Virus record (IMG/VR): IMGVR_UViG_3300031276_000009
Location: 1 to 37,573 of that record
From: a virus
Strand: one strand, 5' to 3'
DNA: 37,573 nucleotides
In this document: positions 23,965 to 31,597 of the stretch, in pieces
How positions within the stretch are numbered: the stretch's first letter is position 1
Layout of the letters: each line of letters begins with the position of its first letter
Translations under genes and position numbers: made by a program
The notes under the pieces: model-generated
Database searches by the model: none
Seen by the model: only the letters and a program-made list of their open reading frames with translations
Told to the model about the DNA's origin: nothing

Positions 23965-24855
23965 ATGTATTACGCAAACACAATAATGATAGATGGCCTT
24001 GAAATTATAACCGGGATTGATAGAAAACAAATCGACCGGGTAGAGACCGAAAAAAGAATAAAATTACAAGTCGAAGAACTAAAAGAGTTCAAAGCAATCA
24101 AAGCAAGGAATGAAAAATCAAAACTCTATAACGCAAATATTCAGAGTGCTGTAAAAGCTCAAAAGGCTATTATTGACACCGTGGCAATTTTCAAGCAAGT
24201 CCCTGCAGGGGCGGTGACTGATGATGACTTAACATTTCAGCAGCGTGAACGAATGAAGAATCTCAAAGAAAAGATCGATTTTAACAAGGCTCAAATTAAC
24301 GAATTATTAAAGGATCTTCCAGCCCTTACGGAAAAATTGAAACAAAAGAAAACACAACTACTCCGAGAGAATGCAATATATTTTGAAATGCCGGTAAATA
24401 TAATCAATCTTTCAGAAAAACAAGCTGTTGAATATTTGAGATTATTAAAGAATAATAAACATTATCGTAAAAGAACGAAAGTTAAAAAACTTCTCACTAT
24501 CGACGGAAAAATTATAATTGATTACAGAGGGGAAAAAGTCTGGTTAGAATCTGATAGATGGACATACAGAGTCATAACATCGCTAACCGATACAATTGAC
24601 TCCCTTGAAATTGCGGATCGTGACCTAACGGATGAACAAAAACAGGAAATAACAGAGCAGGGAGAAACTGAAAGAATCAATTCCCTATCCCCGGAAGAAA
24701 AGAAAAATGAGATAGCGACTCTTAAGGAATCGCTATTAGCACAATCGATCAATATGAAAAGTAAGCTTGAAATACAAGGCGATAAAGAAGCTCTCAAAAA
24801 ATCTCAAGAATGGTATAATCTGGAATTGTTAAAATTGAATGATAAATATGATTAA
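23965..24855 (+). CDS. Charged coiled-coil protein after the fibre gene, unknown
   Basis: A 296-aa, strongly helical, Lys/Glu-rich protein. Long coiled-coil stretches cover about 20-60, 85-135 and 220-290; a middle part (165-205) looks folded (KKLLTIDGKIIIDYRGEKVWLESDRWTYRVI). AAAGGAG lies 7 nt before ATG 23965. As the last gene of the structural run, straight after the fibre, it may be a fibre assembly chaperone or a virion accessory protein. No family is recognised. Its last 4 nt overlap a convergent minus-strand ORF. Confidence 0.7.
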   Translation: MYYANTIMIDGLEIITGIDRKQIDRVETEKRIKLQVEELKEFKAIKARNEKSKLYNANIQSAVKAQKAIIDTVAIFKQVPAGAVTDDDLTFQQRERMKNLKEKIDFNKAQINELLKDLPALTEKLKQKKTQLLRENAIYFEMPVNIINLSEKQAVEYLRLLKNNKHYRKRTKVKKLLTIDGKIIIDYRGEKVWLESDRWTYRVITSLTDTIDSLEIADRDLTDEQKQEITEQGETERINSLSPEEKKNEIATLKESLLAQSINMKSKLEIQGDKEALKKSQEWYNLELLKLNDKYD

Positions 24856-25001
24856 AATGTATATTTAAGATAGATTTTTCTGATTGCATCATCATATCTT
24901 TTAGGATAATTTTCTGTTAATCTTGAATGTATACAGGTATGCGAAAAACCTATTTCAAAATTATTTATTTTCTTTAATATAAAAATTGTATAATAATTCA
25001 T
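24852..25001 (-). CDS. Convergent 49-codon ORF with abutting promoter, unknown
   Basis: A 49-aa reading frame on the minus strand (MNYYTIFILKKINNFEIGFS ... RLTENYPKRYDDAIRKIYLK) with balanced composition. Its ATG lies 8 nt after TATATA (25010-25015), which follows a consensus TTGACA (25033-25038) by 17 nt, so the mRNA would be leaderless, as proposed for 113 and 2977. There is no Shine-Dalgarno. It fills most of the gap between the two convergent/tandem genes and its stop overlaps the coil gene end by 4 nt. It could instead be a decayed gene end. Confidence 0.45.
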   Translation of the reverse strand: MNYYTIFILKKINNFEIGFSHTCIHSRLTENYPKRYDDAIRKIYLKYTF

Positions 25002-25068
25002 GAATGGAATATATAGCACATCTTAATATAAATGTCAAATATTTTAGCAAAATAAAGAGGGTATTTTT
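24856..25068. other. A+T-rich gap between convergent blocks
   Basis: This stretch separates the plus-strand structural operon from the minus-strand gp10-like gene. Apart from the 49-codon minus-strand ORF and its promoter, I see no clear terminator for the plus-strand operon and no RNA gene. Confidence 0.5.
25010..25038 (-). promoter_or_regulatory. Minus-strand promoter before the 49-codon ORF
   Basis: On the minus strand TTGACA (25038-25033), a 17-nt spacer and TATATA (25015-25010, four of six matches) precede the ATG at 25001 by 8 nt. Between this element and the gene end at 25069 there is only A+T-rich DNA. Confidence 0.5.
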
Positions 25069-25776
25069 TTACATTATTTCTTTACTTCTCAATAGTTTTT
25101 TCATCTGTGAATTGTAAATATTTTGCGAATCATGCACGGGCTTTTCTATTGCCGGGAGTAACATTTTTCTGGATTTAATATTTGCGGTTCTTTGGGATAG
25201 ATTATAGAGGTGTTTTTTCTTGAATTGGACCCTGCTTTTATTTTTTTTGAATGAAGTTATCTGAAATATATTATCTGAATATCGCAATACTTTCTTTTCC
25301 CTGAAGGCGACGGCTGCCCTTGCTACGTTCATGGCTTTTTTGCTCTTGAACTTTTTCTTGAACTTGCCTTTTACCCTTTGGGATTTCAATTTTCTTAGGT
25401 AGTTTAATTTTGAAACTAATCTACGATTTGAACCGCCCCTCCTGGCGAATGGTTGAGGAATAGCCAAAGCTGAACCTCTTTTTGATCGTCTTTTACCGCC
25501 TTCTTCTTGTAATTCCAGATAGCCGGCACGCTCGAGGGCGCCAACTCTGGTTTCCATTTGTGAGATATCTTCGGTTTCTGTTTTGTCGTACCGAATGCTT
25601 GCAATCGTGAAGGTATTACGCAGAATTAGGCTATCCCTTGCATTTTTTCTGTAATTTCTACGGGAAATTGCAGCTACTATATTTAATGTGTTTTTAGCTG
25701 CCCTATTGGATGCCTTTTGAAGATCGACAAATCCCCGGTTTATTTTTTCGGTATCTATTTTTAGATTTATATTCAT
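25069..25776 (-). CDS. Basic virion morphogenesis protein, HK97 gp10-like candidate
   Basis: A 235-aa, very basic protein (runs of Lys/Arg such as KGKFKKKFKSKK). The pattern of an N-terminal amphipathic helix, AAKNTLNIVAAISRRNYRKNARDSLILRNTFTIASIRYDK, then ALERAGYLELQEEGGKRRSKRGSALAIPQPFARRGG resembles gp10-like tail completion/neck proteins, in which residues induce a GGxRR-type loop. It stands alone on the minus strand, downstream of a strong terminator, with a promoter-like TTGATT-N17-TATTAT ending 5 nt before the ATG and no good ribosome-binding site. Orientation opposite to all other virion genes is odd. Confidence 0.6.
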   Translation of the reverse strand: MNINLKIDTEKINRGFVDLQKASNRAAKNTLNIVAAISRRNYRKNARDSLILRNTFTIASIRYDKTETEDISQMETRVGALERAGYLELQEEGGKRRSKRGSALAIPQPFARRGGSNRRLVSKLNYLRKLKSQRVKGKFKKKFKSKKAMNVARAAVAFREKKVLRYSDNIFQITSFKKNKSRVQFKKKHLYNLSQRTANIKSRKMLLPAIEKPVHDSQNIYNSQMKKLLRSKEIM

Positions 25777-25781
25777 GTTTT

Positions 25782-25810
25782 ATAATATCTTATTTTTATT
25801 TATAAATCAA
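25782..25810 (-). promoter_or_regulatory. Minus-strand promoter before the gp10-like gene
   Basis: On the minus strand TTGATT (25810-25805) and TATTAT (25787-25782) are separated by 17 nt. The -10 ends 5 nt before the ATG at 25776. It lies just after the terminator at 25811-25842, so the gene would be transcribed on its own. In A+T-rich DNA such a match could be by chance. Confidence 0.4.
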
Positions 25811-25842
25811 ATAAAAAAGCCCGGCAGTGTATCACCGGGCTT
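25811..25842 (-). terminator. Rho-independent terminator of the minus-strand early operon
   Basis: On the minus strand AAGCCCGG, a 10-nt loop and CCGGGCTT form an 8-bp G+C-rich stem followed by TTTTTTATTT. The stem spans 25817-25842. It would stop transcripts that come from the early operon before they reach the gp10-like gene. Confidence 0.88.
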
Positions 25843-26000
25843 CCGTGTATATATCCAATGTTAATAATAATCGTTAATATTAAGCCGCTTTATTTGTCGG
25901 CCGCATGGCATAACCTCCTGGATCTAAGATTTTCTATTCGATGATTAACCCCGATGGTTAATATCTTTTTAAAGTCTACTACTGATAAAAAATTGTAAAA
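25843..26000 (-). other. Spacer between two hairpins; contains a small stem-loop
   Basis: This non-coding stretch lies between the hairpin after recT and the strong terminator. It holds a 7-bp stem ATTAACC (25944-25950) / GGTTAAT (25956-25962) with a 5-nt loop, and a consensus AGGAGG (minus strand, 25914-25919) in front of a very short frame at 25880-25906. No longer gene is visible on either strand. Confidence 0.5.
25880..25906 (-). CDS. 8-codon mini-ORF with perfect ribosome-binding site
   Basis: On the minus strand AGGAGG (25919-25914) lies 7 nt before ATG 25906, which opens MRPTNKAA and stops at TAA (25882-25880). A second ATG at 25911 gives a 16-codon frame but is only 2 nt from the ribosome-binding site. 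It may be a leader peptide, a regulatory RNA element or the remnant of a gene start. Confidence 0.25.
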   Translation of the reverse strand: MRPTNKAA

Positions 26001-26013
26001 CCGGCAACGCCGG
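25991..26013 (-). terminator. Weak terminator hairpin after recT
   Basis: On the minus strand CCGGC-GTT-GCCGG (26013-26001) is followed by TTTTACAATTTTTT. The stem is only 5 bp with a 3-nt loop, so it may be partial. It lies 9 nt after the recT stop. Confidence 0.45.
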
Positions 26014-26021
26014 GTATAAGC

Positions 26022-26990
26022 TTAAAATAAATCCAAAGATTCATCTAAAGATTGATTTTCCTCATCTTCCGTTTCAGGCTTGGACTGTTTTGTATTTGAT
26101 TCTTTTTTGACTTCCTGTTTGGGATCCTCGGTGAAATTAGGTTCTTGTTTTTCGAGTGATTCGTTTATGTCGTCGATAACCGAACCGGTCTTTTTTTCTT
26201 CCGTTTCATCATCATATATTGCGGAGGCGAGTAACTCTCTGGCCTCTTCATATCGTTCGCAAAAGTGACGTATTGACGATTGGAGCGCCATTTCGTCCGG
26301 CCATTCGATCCAGGGGGAATCTTGTTTGTTTTTTGTTGCTGACTGATAAGCCTTCGAGCAATTGCGCCACTGATCAATTTTTGATCTTCTGTAAAGTACC
26401 GCTTCTTTTTGACCGTTCATCTTTAATGCTTGGACCCATACTCCAACAAGCTTCCCTCCATCTTCTGAAACACCCGGGACATGGCTTACTTCTCCCTTAC
26501 CAATATCAACTTGACATTCGTCTTTTTCGTAGACCTGGCCCCATCGTAAATCCTGGAAAATCGGTCTTTTACCACCGACCAATAGGGCATAATAGCCACG
26601 GTCACGGATTGAAAATCTTACTTCTTTCACCCATAGATCTTTCCCATCAGGACCCTTACGATTTGTATTTCTTCCCTGGGGCACGAGATAGGCATGTTTT
26701 CCACCTATTTGCAGGCCGGTGGAAACTGATTTTTCAACCGCTTCTATAAGGGAGAGTTTTCCTTCCGGACTCATGAAACATTCGATCAGCTTATCATCCT
26801 TTGCAATTGTCATAATTGTACGCTCGAAGAATTGGTTTTGTTTTTCTTCCGGCCATGATTGGAACTCTTCGCCGGCCGATATTAAGATTTTTGATTTCAA
26901 AGCGGTTATGCCTTTTCTGATTGATTCTTCTTTCTGAATCATGTTTATTACCGGGATATATTCAGCCGGTAAGTTTTTATTTTCTTGCAT
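26022..26990 (-). CDS. recT: RecT family single-strand annealing protein
   Basis: A 322-aa protein that anneals single strands in phage recombination. The core (SVSTGLQIGGKHAYLVPQGRNTNRKGPDGKDLWVKEVRFSIRDRGYYALL, VYEKDE, GVWVQALKMNGQKEAVLYRRSKIDQWRNCSKAY, IEWPDEMALQSSIRHFCER) is typical of RecT. The tail from about 262 is acidic and disordered, ending DESLDLF, which resembles the acidic tip by which SSB recruits partners. It works with the YqaJ exonuclease encoded upstream in the operon. GGAGAAAACT precedes the ATG. Confidence 0.93.
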   Translation of the reverse strand: MQENKNLPAEYIPVINMIQKEESIRKGITALKSKILISAGEEFQSWPEEKQNQFFERTIMTIAKDDKLIECFMSPEGKLSLIEAVEKSVSTGLQIGGKHAYLVPQGRNTNRKGPDGKDLWVKEVRFSIRDRGYYALLVGGKRPIFQDLRWGQVYEKDECQVDIGKGEVSHVPGVSEDGGKLVGVWVQALKMNGQKEAVLYRRSKIDQWRNCSKAYQSATKNKQDSPWIEWPDEMALQSSIRHFCERYEEARELLASAIYDDETEEKKTGSVIDDINESLEKQEPNFTEDPKQEVKKESNTKQSKPETEDEENQSLDESLDLF

Positions 26991-27007
26991 AGTTTTCTCC
27001 TTATTAT

Positions 27008-27682
27008 TTAATCTTCATAATAACCATATTCTAATTCCACATTATCAGAATCATCTATAATTTTAATTTTTCTTGCATAGAGTTGGAAAAGGAAAGAATC
27101 GAAGCCATAAAACTTATCTGTTTTTATTTTGTTAACGTCTTTTCCTTCTATTTCCATATACCATAGCCCAGTTTTGTTTATTCTCAATTCGTATGAGCAT
27201 GAATAATAATCCCGATCGGACTCTTCGTCAAATCTGTAATCAATGTATCCATCCGATGTGGTACTTTCTTTTTTGTGGAAACTTATCTCTCCGCTTTCGC
27301 CAGGATCACATCCAATTCCTTTTTTAAACTCTTCGATAATTTCGGATATTTTGTACTCGGTTTTTGTAATGGGAATAAAAAACTTTTCAAGGTCTTTTTT
27401 GATTTGCTCTTTTGCATCAGAAATAATATTTTTATCTATTATTTCTTTTACATAATTACAAATCAATTGATTATAGATTGTAAAATCCAAGTCAAGATCT
27501 GCAAGTGCCAGGGATGCCTTTACTTTTTCTTTTAGGTTTTTGCCAAAATCAGAATAATTACATAGACAATCCATGATTACAGATTGCAAACATTTTTCAA
27601 GAGTCTCTTTTATTTTTTCTTGAATGAATCCCGAGTCGGTAATTTTTTTTAATTACTCTGCAATTGTTTTTTCTAAATCCAT
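27008..27682 (-). pseudogene. 225-codon gene interrupted by an in-frame TAA at codon 10
   Basis: From ATG 27682 (AAGGAG at 27690-27695, 7 nt upstream) the frame reads MDLEKTIAE, then TAA (27653-27655), then continues open to 27008 with LKKITDSGFIQEKIKETLEK ... YSDFGKNLKEKVKASLALAD. The operon spacing and ribosome-binding site mark 27682 as the ancestral start. One base change would repair it. Translation might restart at TTG 27589 or ATG 27574, giving about 193 or 188 aa, but neither has a good ribosome-binding site. The C-terminal half has acidic beta-rich segments (YIDYRFDEESDRDYYSCSYELRINKTGLWYMEI). Function unknown; the family looks like small early phage proteins. Confidence 0.75.
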
Positions 27683-27693
27683 AGTTTTGCTCC

Positions 27694-28143
27694 TTATTGT
27701 ATTATTTTAGCAATCTTGACTTTGTCAAGATGTTTAAACTTTAATTTTTTCGTTTCCGGGATGATTATGTCATTTTCAAAATAGGTTTTTATTTTTTCGA
27801 TGATGTTTGCGTAATCAGACATAAACTCCGGCAGTTTATTATATTCGATTTCCAGTTGCACTAATATTTTTAAATTAGGTGGATAAAGTTTTTCGGATTC
27901 TTTTTCTTCTTTGATTTCAAAGCCTTCGTTTTTTGTCGGGAGGTGGTCGGGTTTTTTATAAGGATCTTTAAGATCGAATACGTAAAGGCAGTTTGGGCAC
28001 GTGGTTATTTTAGGTTTTTTCTTGGCTTCGTGTTCTTCTAATAGTTTTTTGAAATCATCAAAATGATAGCAATCTGGTTTAATATTGCAAGGATGGGCAG
28101 GGCAAGCCTTACAAAATAATTTTAAGATAGTTTTAATTTTCAT
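27694..28143 (-). CDS. Cys-rich early protein, probable zinc binder
   Basis: A 149-aa protein with two Cys clusters: C11, C14, C19, C25 (CKACPAHPCNIKPDC) and CPNC at 49-52. The second half is helical and charged (LVQLEIEYNKLPEFMSDYANIIEKIKTYFE). It lies between the YqaJ exonuclease and recT side of the operon; the start overlaps the YqaJ stop by 4 nt, so it is probably co-translated. No family recognised. Confidence 0.65.
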   Translation of the reverse strand: MKIKTILKLFCKACPAHPCNIKPDCYHFDDFKKLLEEHEAKKKPKITTCPNCLYVFDLKDPYKKPDHLPTKNEGFEIKEEKESEKLYPPNLKILVQLEIEYNKLPEFMSDYANIIEKIKTYFENDIIIPETKKLKFKHLDKVKIAKIIQ

Positions 28144-29198
28144 AGTATATACCTCTTGTCATGTTTATTTATCAATCCTTTTTTTAGAAGGATTTTATAT
28201 GCTTCCGGGGCTTGTTTTTCTATCGTTGACGGATGGATTAGGTTGAATTGATCTTTTGAAATTACTTGTTGAAATAATTTTTTTCCGGTCTCTCCGTTAT
28301 ATAGGAATTTGCTTTCTTCCATGAGCAAGCCAGCGGCATCTTTTATGTCATCAATTCTTTTTGAGTAGAGTTTGATTTTTGATTCTAGTTTCTTTTTTTC
28401 TGCTTTCATGTTTTCGGATATTACCGCCCTTTCACCCGTGACATAGATAGCTTTGTCTTTTACTTCCGGAAATAATTTTTTTATATCGTCAAACTTTTCA
28501 GGTTGCGGGGGCTTGTCCTGTTGGCAATACTGAAGGAATCGACTTGCTTTTTCCAGCATAAGCGGCCACCATTTCCGGAAGGATGGGATTTCGTAGATAT
28601 GAAATTTGTTATCGTCTATCAACAGTAAGACATATGTTAGGTCTATATCATAACACAACATCTGCCACTGAGTTTGGAGTAATATATCAGACGGTACGCC
28701 TAACTCTGTATGATCTTCGAGGTCAAAACCTTCAAATCCTTCACGTTTTACGCGTGCGAAATATCCGCCTGTTTTTGCTTCGATGTTATATGGTGATTCA
28801 TAATCGTTCTTAACACAATCGGCATGTGCAATTGCCCAGGGAAATCGAGGGTGTGAGCATTCGGTGAATGGATGAAAGATTGTAGGGGGATGATAGTTTA
28901 CGGGATCCCGCCACTCTTCGTGGAGTATATAGTCAACTTTGAATTGGTGAGCGACTTTAGCACAACTTTTTTTTCTTATGAATGCCGAGATTAGAAGAGG
29001 TTCGAGTTCATGGCCCCAGGTGGTGAAATCATTACCCTGGAAGGATTCTACTTTTCCGGTTTTTTCTTCCCATAGTTCGTAGAGTGATTTTTTTATATGG
29101 GTGTTTTTTGTCTTGATAATTACTGGAATATCAGATGAGCCGATTATCAATTCACCTTCATTCCGGACATTTGATTTATAGAAAGTATATGGATTCAT
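28140..29198 (-). CDS. YqaJ-type phage recombination exonuclease
   Basis: A 352-aa protein of the PD-(D/E)XK superfamily, lambda-exonuclease/YqaJ type, which degrades one strand from DNA ends to give substrate for RecT. Motifs: IIGSSDIPVII near 18-28, WGHELEPLLI (61-70, E64), IAHADCV with D127, NIEAKTG with E140 and K142, and QTQWQMLCYDID (175-186). After about 265 comes a helical C-terminal part (ENMKAEKKKLESKIKLYSKRIDDIKDAAGLLM), a common addition. Start overlaps the upstream stop as ATGA. Confidence 0.92.
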   Translation of the reverse strand: MNPYTFYKSNVRNEGELIIGSSDIPVIIKTKNTHIKKSLYELWEEKTGKVESFQGNDFTTWGHELEPLLISAFIRKKSCAKVAHQFKVDYILHEEWRDPVNYHPPTIFHPFTECSHPRFPWAIAHADCVKNDYESPYNIEAKTGGYFARVKREGFEGFDLEDHTELGVPSDILLQTQWQMLCYDIDLTYVLLLIDDNKFHIYEIPSFRKWWPLMLEKASRFLQYCQQDKPPQPEKFDDIKKLFPEVKDKAIYVTGERAVISENMKAEKKKLESKIKLYSKRIDDIKDAAGLLMEESKFLYNGETGKKLFQQVISKDQFNLIHPSTIEKQAPEAYKILLKKGLINKHDKRYIL

Positions 29199-29455
29199 TT
29201 TGCCATCTCCTTATTTTCTTTCCTGTATATTTTTCTTTTTCTATAAAACTTTTTAATTTTTACTATTCTATTTTTACACTCATGATATAGCTCATCAGGA
29301 TTATTTATATTTGCAATTGCCGCATAGAGTTTATAGAGTTTGCTTTTAAAAAATGCATGAGCGGAGTTTGCATAGATTTTGTTTTCGTCGTTTAGATCTT
29401 CGATTGCCCTGGAAATTATTGCAACCGCTAAACTTTGCACAGCTTTTTTATACAT
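29195..29455 (-). CDS. Small helical basic protein, unknown
   Basis: An 86-aa protein, helical throughout, with a basic tail (KIKKFYRKRKIYRKENKE). It overlaps the exonuclease start by 4 nt. No family recognised. Confidence 0.6.
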   Translation of the reverse strand: MYKKAVQSLAVAIISRAIEDLNDENKIYANSAHAFFKSKLYKLYAAIANINNPDELYHECKNRIVKIKKFYRKRKIYRKENKEMAK

Positions 29456-29456
29456 T

Positions 29457-29720
29457 TTAAAATCTCACTTTTAAAACAGAAGCCTTTTTTTCTAAGAAAA
29501 AAATTAAAAGCTTGTCAATCGTTCCACCGGGAATGGAATTGTATAGAGCGTTGCCCAAACTTTCGGCTTGATCTTTATACAATTTATGAGCTTTTTCGTA
29601 GAAACCATTTAACGAAATATCTTTATTTATATCTGGTATTTCCGTTTCGATAACGATAGTCACGCTTTCGGCTTTTTTATTTCCAATTGATTGGGCTTTG
29701 TAGATTTTAATTTCCTTCAT
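29457..29720 (-). CDS. Small early protein, unknown
   Basis: An 87-aa protein with a beta-rich start (IKIYKAQSIGNKKAESVTIVIETEIPD) and a helical end (FYEKAHKLYKDQAESLGNALYNSIPGGTIDKLLIFFLEK). The ribosome-binding site GGAG lies within the end of the helicase gene, which it overlaps by 14 nt. No family recognised. Confidence 0.6.
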   Translation of the reverse strand: MKEIKIYKAQSIGNKKAESVTIVIETEIPDINKDISLNGFYEKAHKLYKDQAESLGNALYNSIPGGTIDKLLIFFLEKKASVLKVRF

Positions 29721-31191
29721 GATATTTTCTCCAAATTAACTCTGTCCATTTTCGATCTTTTCCGATCATCTTTGACAATTCTCCGAAACGGTCAAAGCTG
29801 GACATATGGCCTGATTTTATACGATCAATTATAGCCTGTTCTCGGTCAAATATTTCAAACTCTTCGATTTCGCTAATATCGTTAAATCCTTGTTGTGCGG
29901 GTGCTGGCAAGATTGACATAGGAGCTTCAACTTCTTTTAAGGTTTTTTCCGTATAACCTTCTGATTTTAGGTTTTCTCCACAATAGGGGCATATTGAGGG
30001 CTTACCGGCTAACAGTGCGTTACAACCGGAACAAATGGTCATGATTATGTTTTCTTGCCTTTCTTCCCTTGTGACCCCTTCCAGCGTCCATGTGCGTCTT
30101 GTTAGAGGGTGACCATGGATAATGGAATTGCCACACTGGTCTATAATTATGTTATATTTTTTACCTGGGTATTTCCTTGCAGATCGGCCTACTTGTTGAA
30201 GATAGATTATAATTGACATGGTTCGACGCCTTAAGATGCAACCAGCTACTACCGGAATATCGACGCCTTCACCTAATATGTCGTAGCTGCAAAGGAAATT
30301 ATATTTTCCATCGCCGAGACCGTCTATATAGTCTTTGCGCTCTGTTTTTTCCATCTGGTCATATACAGCGCCGCCTTTCCAACCCCTGGAGCGCATGGCC
30401 GTTGTTACCTCCATGCAATCATTTACGGATGCACAAAAGATAATACAGGGAGCGCCGAAAAAATACTTGTGGTATAAATCGCAACAATTATTTATTATAA
30501 CTTTTTCACCGAATATTTTTCCTTCTTCGTCCGGGTCAAAATCTCCATTTTTTAGTTTGCCTTTTACTTTTGAAAGTTGGAACGTGAATGGAGAAAATAA
30601 AACCACAGGTTCAGAGAGATACATATCACCGCCCGTAAACTCTGAGTTAATAAGATCGGGATATTGTGGACCTTGGATTAGTGCCGTATAACCTGCCGTA
30701 TTCAGGCCTATTCCGTCTGTTCTTTGTGGAGTGGCAGTTAATCCGATAATACGACAAATCTTTTTTTTATCTTGGATGAACTCATATATTTTCATCCAGG
30801 TACCGGCCGTTCCGTGGTGACATTCATCTGATATTATTATATCCGGGAGTATACCATTTTTGTGCATAAAATCAAGGCGCTTGGATAGTGTCTGAACCAT
30901 GGCTACATGAGTAAGTGAATCTATCATATAGTTTTTGCCCTGGATAATACCGGGATTAAGACCAAATAATACGAGTTTTTTTCTTGTTTGATCTGCGATT
31001 TCTTCACGGTGCACAAGCCATAGTACTCGCTTTTTTTTGTAGTTTGCTTTATGGGTGATCGATGCGCCTATGATCGTTTTTCCGCATCCGGTGGATCCGG
31101 TCCATATAAGCATAGGATGTTTTCGGCTAACAGTTCTTATTTTATTTTCGGCTGTTTGTTGGTATCCTCGGAGGGTTGGAAAATGTATCAT
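29707..31191 (-). CDS. SF2 DNA helicase (DEAD/DEAH, type III restriction-like) with zinc ribbon
   Basis: A 494-aa ATP-dependent helicase. Motif I GSTGCGKT (32-39), motif II DECHH (122-126), motif III TAT (152-154), and motif VI QQVGRSARKYPGK (332-344) are all present, as in the SSL2/ResIII group of phage helicases. A Q-like motif (LRGYQQTAENKI) is at 8-19. After the core a zinc ribbon (C387, C390, C401, C404) and a helical end follow. It probably acts in replication or recombination with the exonuclease and annealing protein. Start overlaps the upstream stop by 4 nt. Confidence 0.92.
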   Translation of the reverse strand: MIHFPTLRGYQQTAENKIRTVSRKHPMLIWTGSTGCGKTIIGASITHKANYKKKRVLWLVHREEIADQTRKKLVLFGLNPGIIQGKNYMIDSLTHVAMVQTLSKRLDFMHKNGILPDIIISDECHHGTAGTWMKIYEFIQDKKKICRIIGLTATPQRTDGIGLNTAGYTALIQGPQYPDLINSEFTGGDMYLSEPVVLFSPFTFQLSKVKGKLKNGDFDPDEEGKIFGEKVIINNCCDLYHKYFFGAPCIIFCASVNDCMEVTTAMRSRGWKGGAVYDQMEKTERKDYIDGLGDGKYNFLCSYDILGEGVDIPVVAGCILRRRTMSIIIYLQQVGRSARKYPGKKYNIIIDQCGNSIIHGHPLTRRTWTLEGVTREERQENIIMTICSGCNALLAGKPSICPYCGENLKSEGYTEKTLKEVEAPMSILPAPAQQGFNDISEIEEFEIFDREQAIIDRIKSGHMSSFDRFGELSKMIGKDRKWTELIWRKYHEGN

Positions 31192-31430
31192 TCAGTCATC
31201 TCCCTTTCTTTAGGATTGCAACTATCTATGTCTTCTAATATTTCATGAGCTTGTATATAAAATAGAGGGTGGCAACAACAAAATGCTTTGTTATAGATTA
31301 ATTCCGTTAAATCTATAAGTTTATTTAATCTTATATCGATTGGTATTTTTTTTAATTTTTGTAAATTAAAATCTGGGATGAGTTTTTTTTCAAGATGTTT
31401 CATGAGATTATATTTTTCTTCTTTTGTCAT
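31188..31430 (-). CDS. Small helical early protein, unknown
   Basis: An 80-aa protein (KEEKYNLMKHLEKKLIPDFNLQKLKKIPIDIRLNKLIDLTELIYNK) with two Cys near the end of the helices (AFCCCHPLF). It overlaps both neighbours by 4 nt. No family recognised. Confidence 0.6.
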   Translation of the reverse strand: MTKEEKYNLMKHLEKKLIPDFNLQKLKKIPIDIRLNKLIDLTELIYNKAFCCCHPLFYIQAHEILEDIDSCNPKEREMTE

Positions 31431-31597
31431 GGCTTTGTCCTTACTATTATTTCGTAGATTTCGCAGAATGGATCATGGTCGGATGCTTTTTTTAATGCCG
31501 TTATTATCGCACTTACGGAGTTTTCAATATTTACGACTATTGTTTCTTTATGATTTTTTATGTGTTTGCTATATTTAATTTCTATATAATGTTTCAT
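31427..31597 (-). CDS. Small early protein, unknown
   Basis: A 56-aa protein (MKHYIEIKYSKHIKNHKE...). ATG 31597 is chosen since it overlaps the upstream stop as ATGA; a longer frame starting at 31627 would lie inside the upstream gene. Beta-strand/helix alternation; no family recognised. Confidence 0.55.
   Translation of the reverse strand: MKHYIEIKYSKHIKNHKETIVVNIENSVSAIITALKKASDHDPFCEIYEIIVRTKP

Noticed and set aside
25811-25842. The strong hairpin as a terminator for the plus-strand operon
   Set aside because: The T-run follows only on the minus strand, and the hairpin lies almost 1 kb beyond the last plus-strand gene.
26219-26749. 176-aa open frame antisense to recT
   Set aside because: Composition (Leu/His/Arg-rich) and lack of a ribosome-binding site mark it as a shadow of recT.
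27653-27655. Genome-wide reassignment of TAA as a sense codon
   Set aside because: Nearly all other genes end at TAA with correct spacing to the next gene; only this single in-frame TAA is seen.
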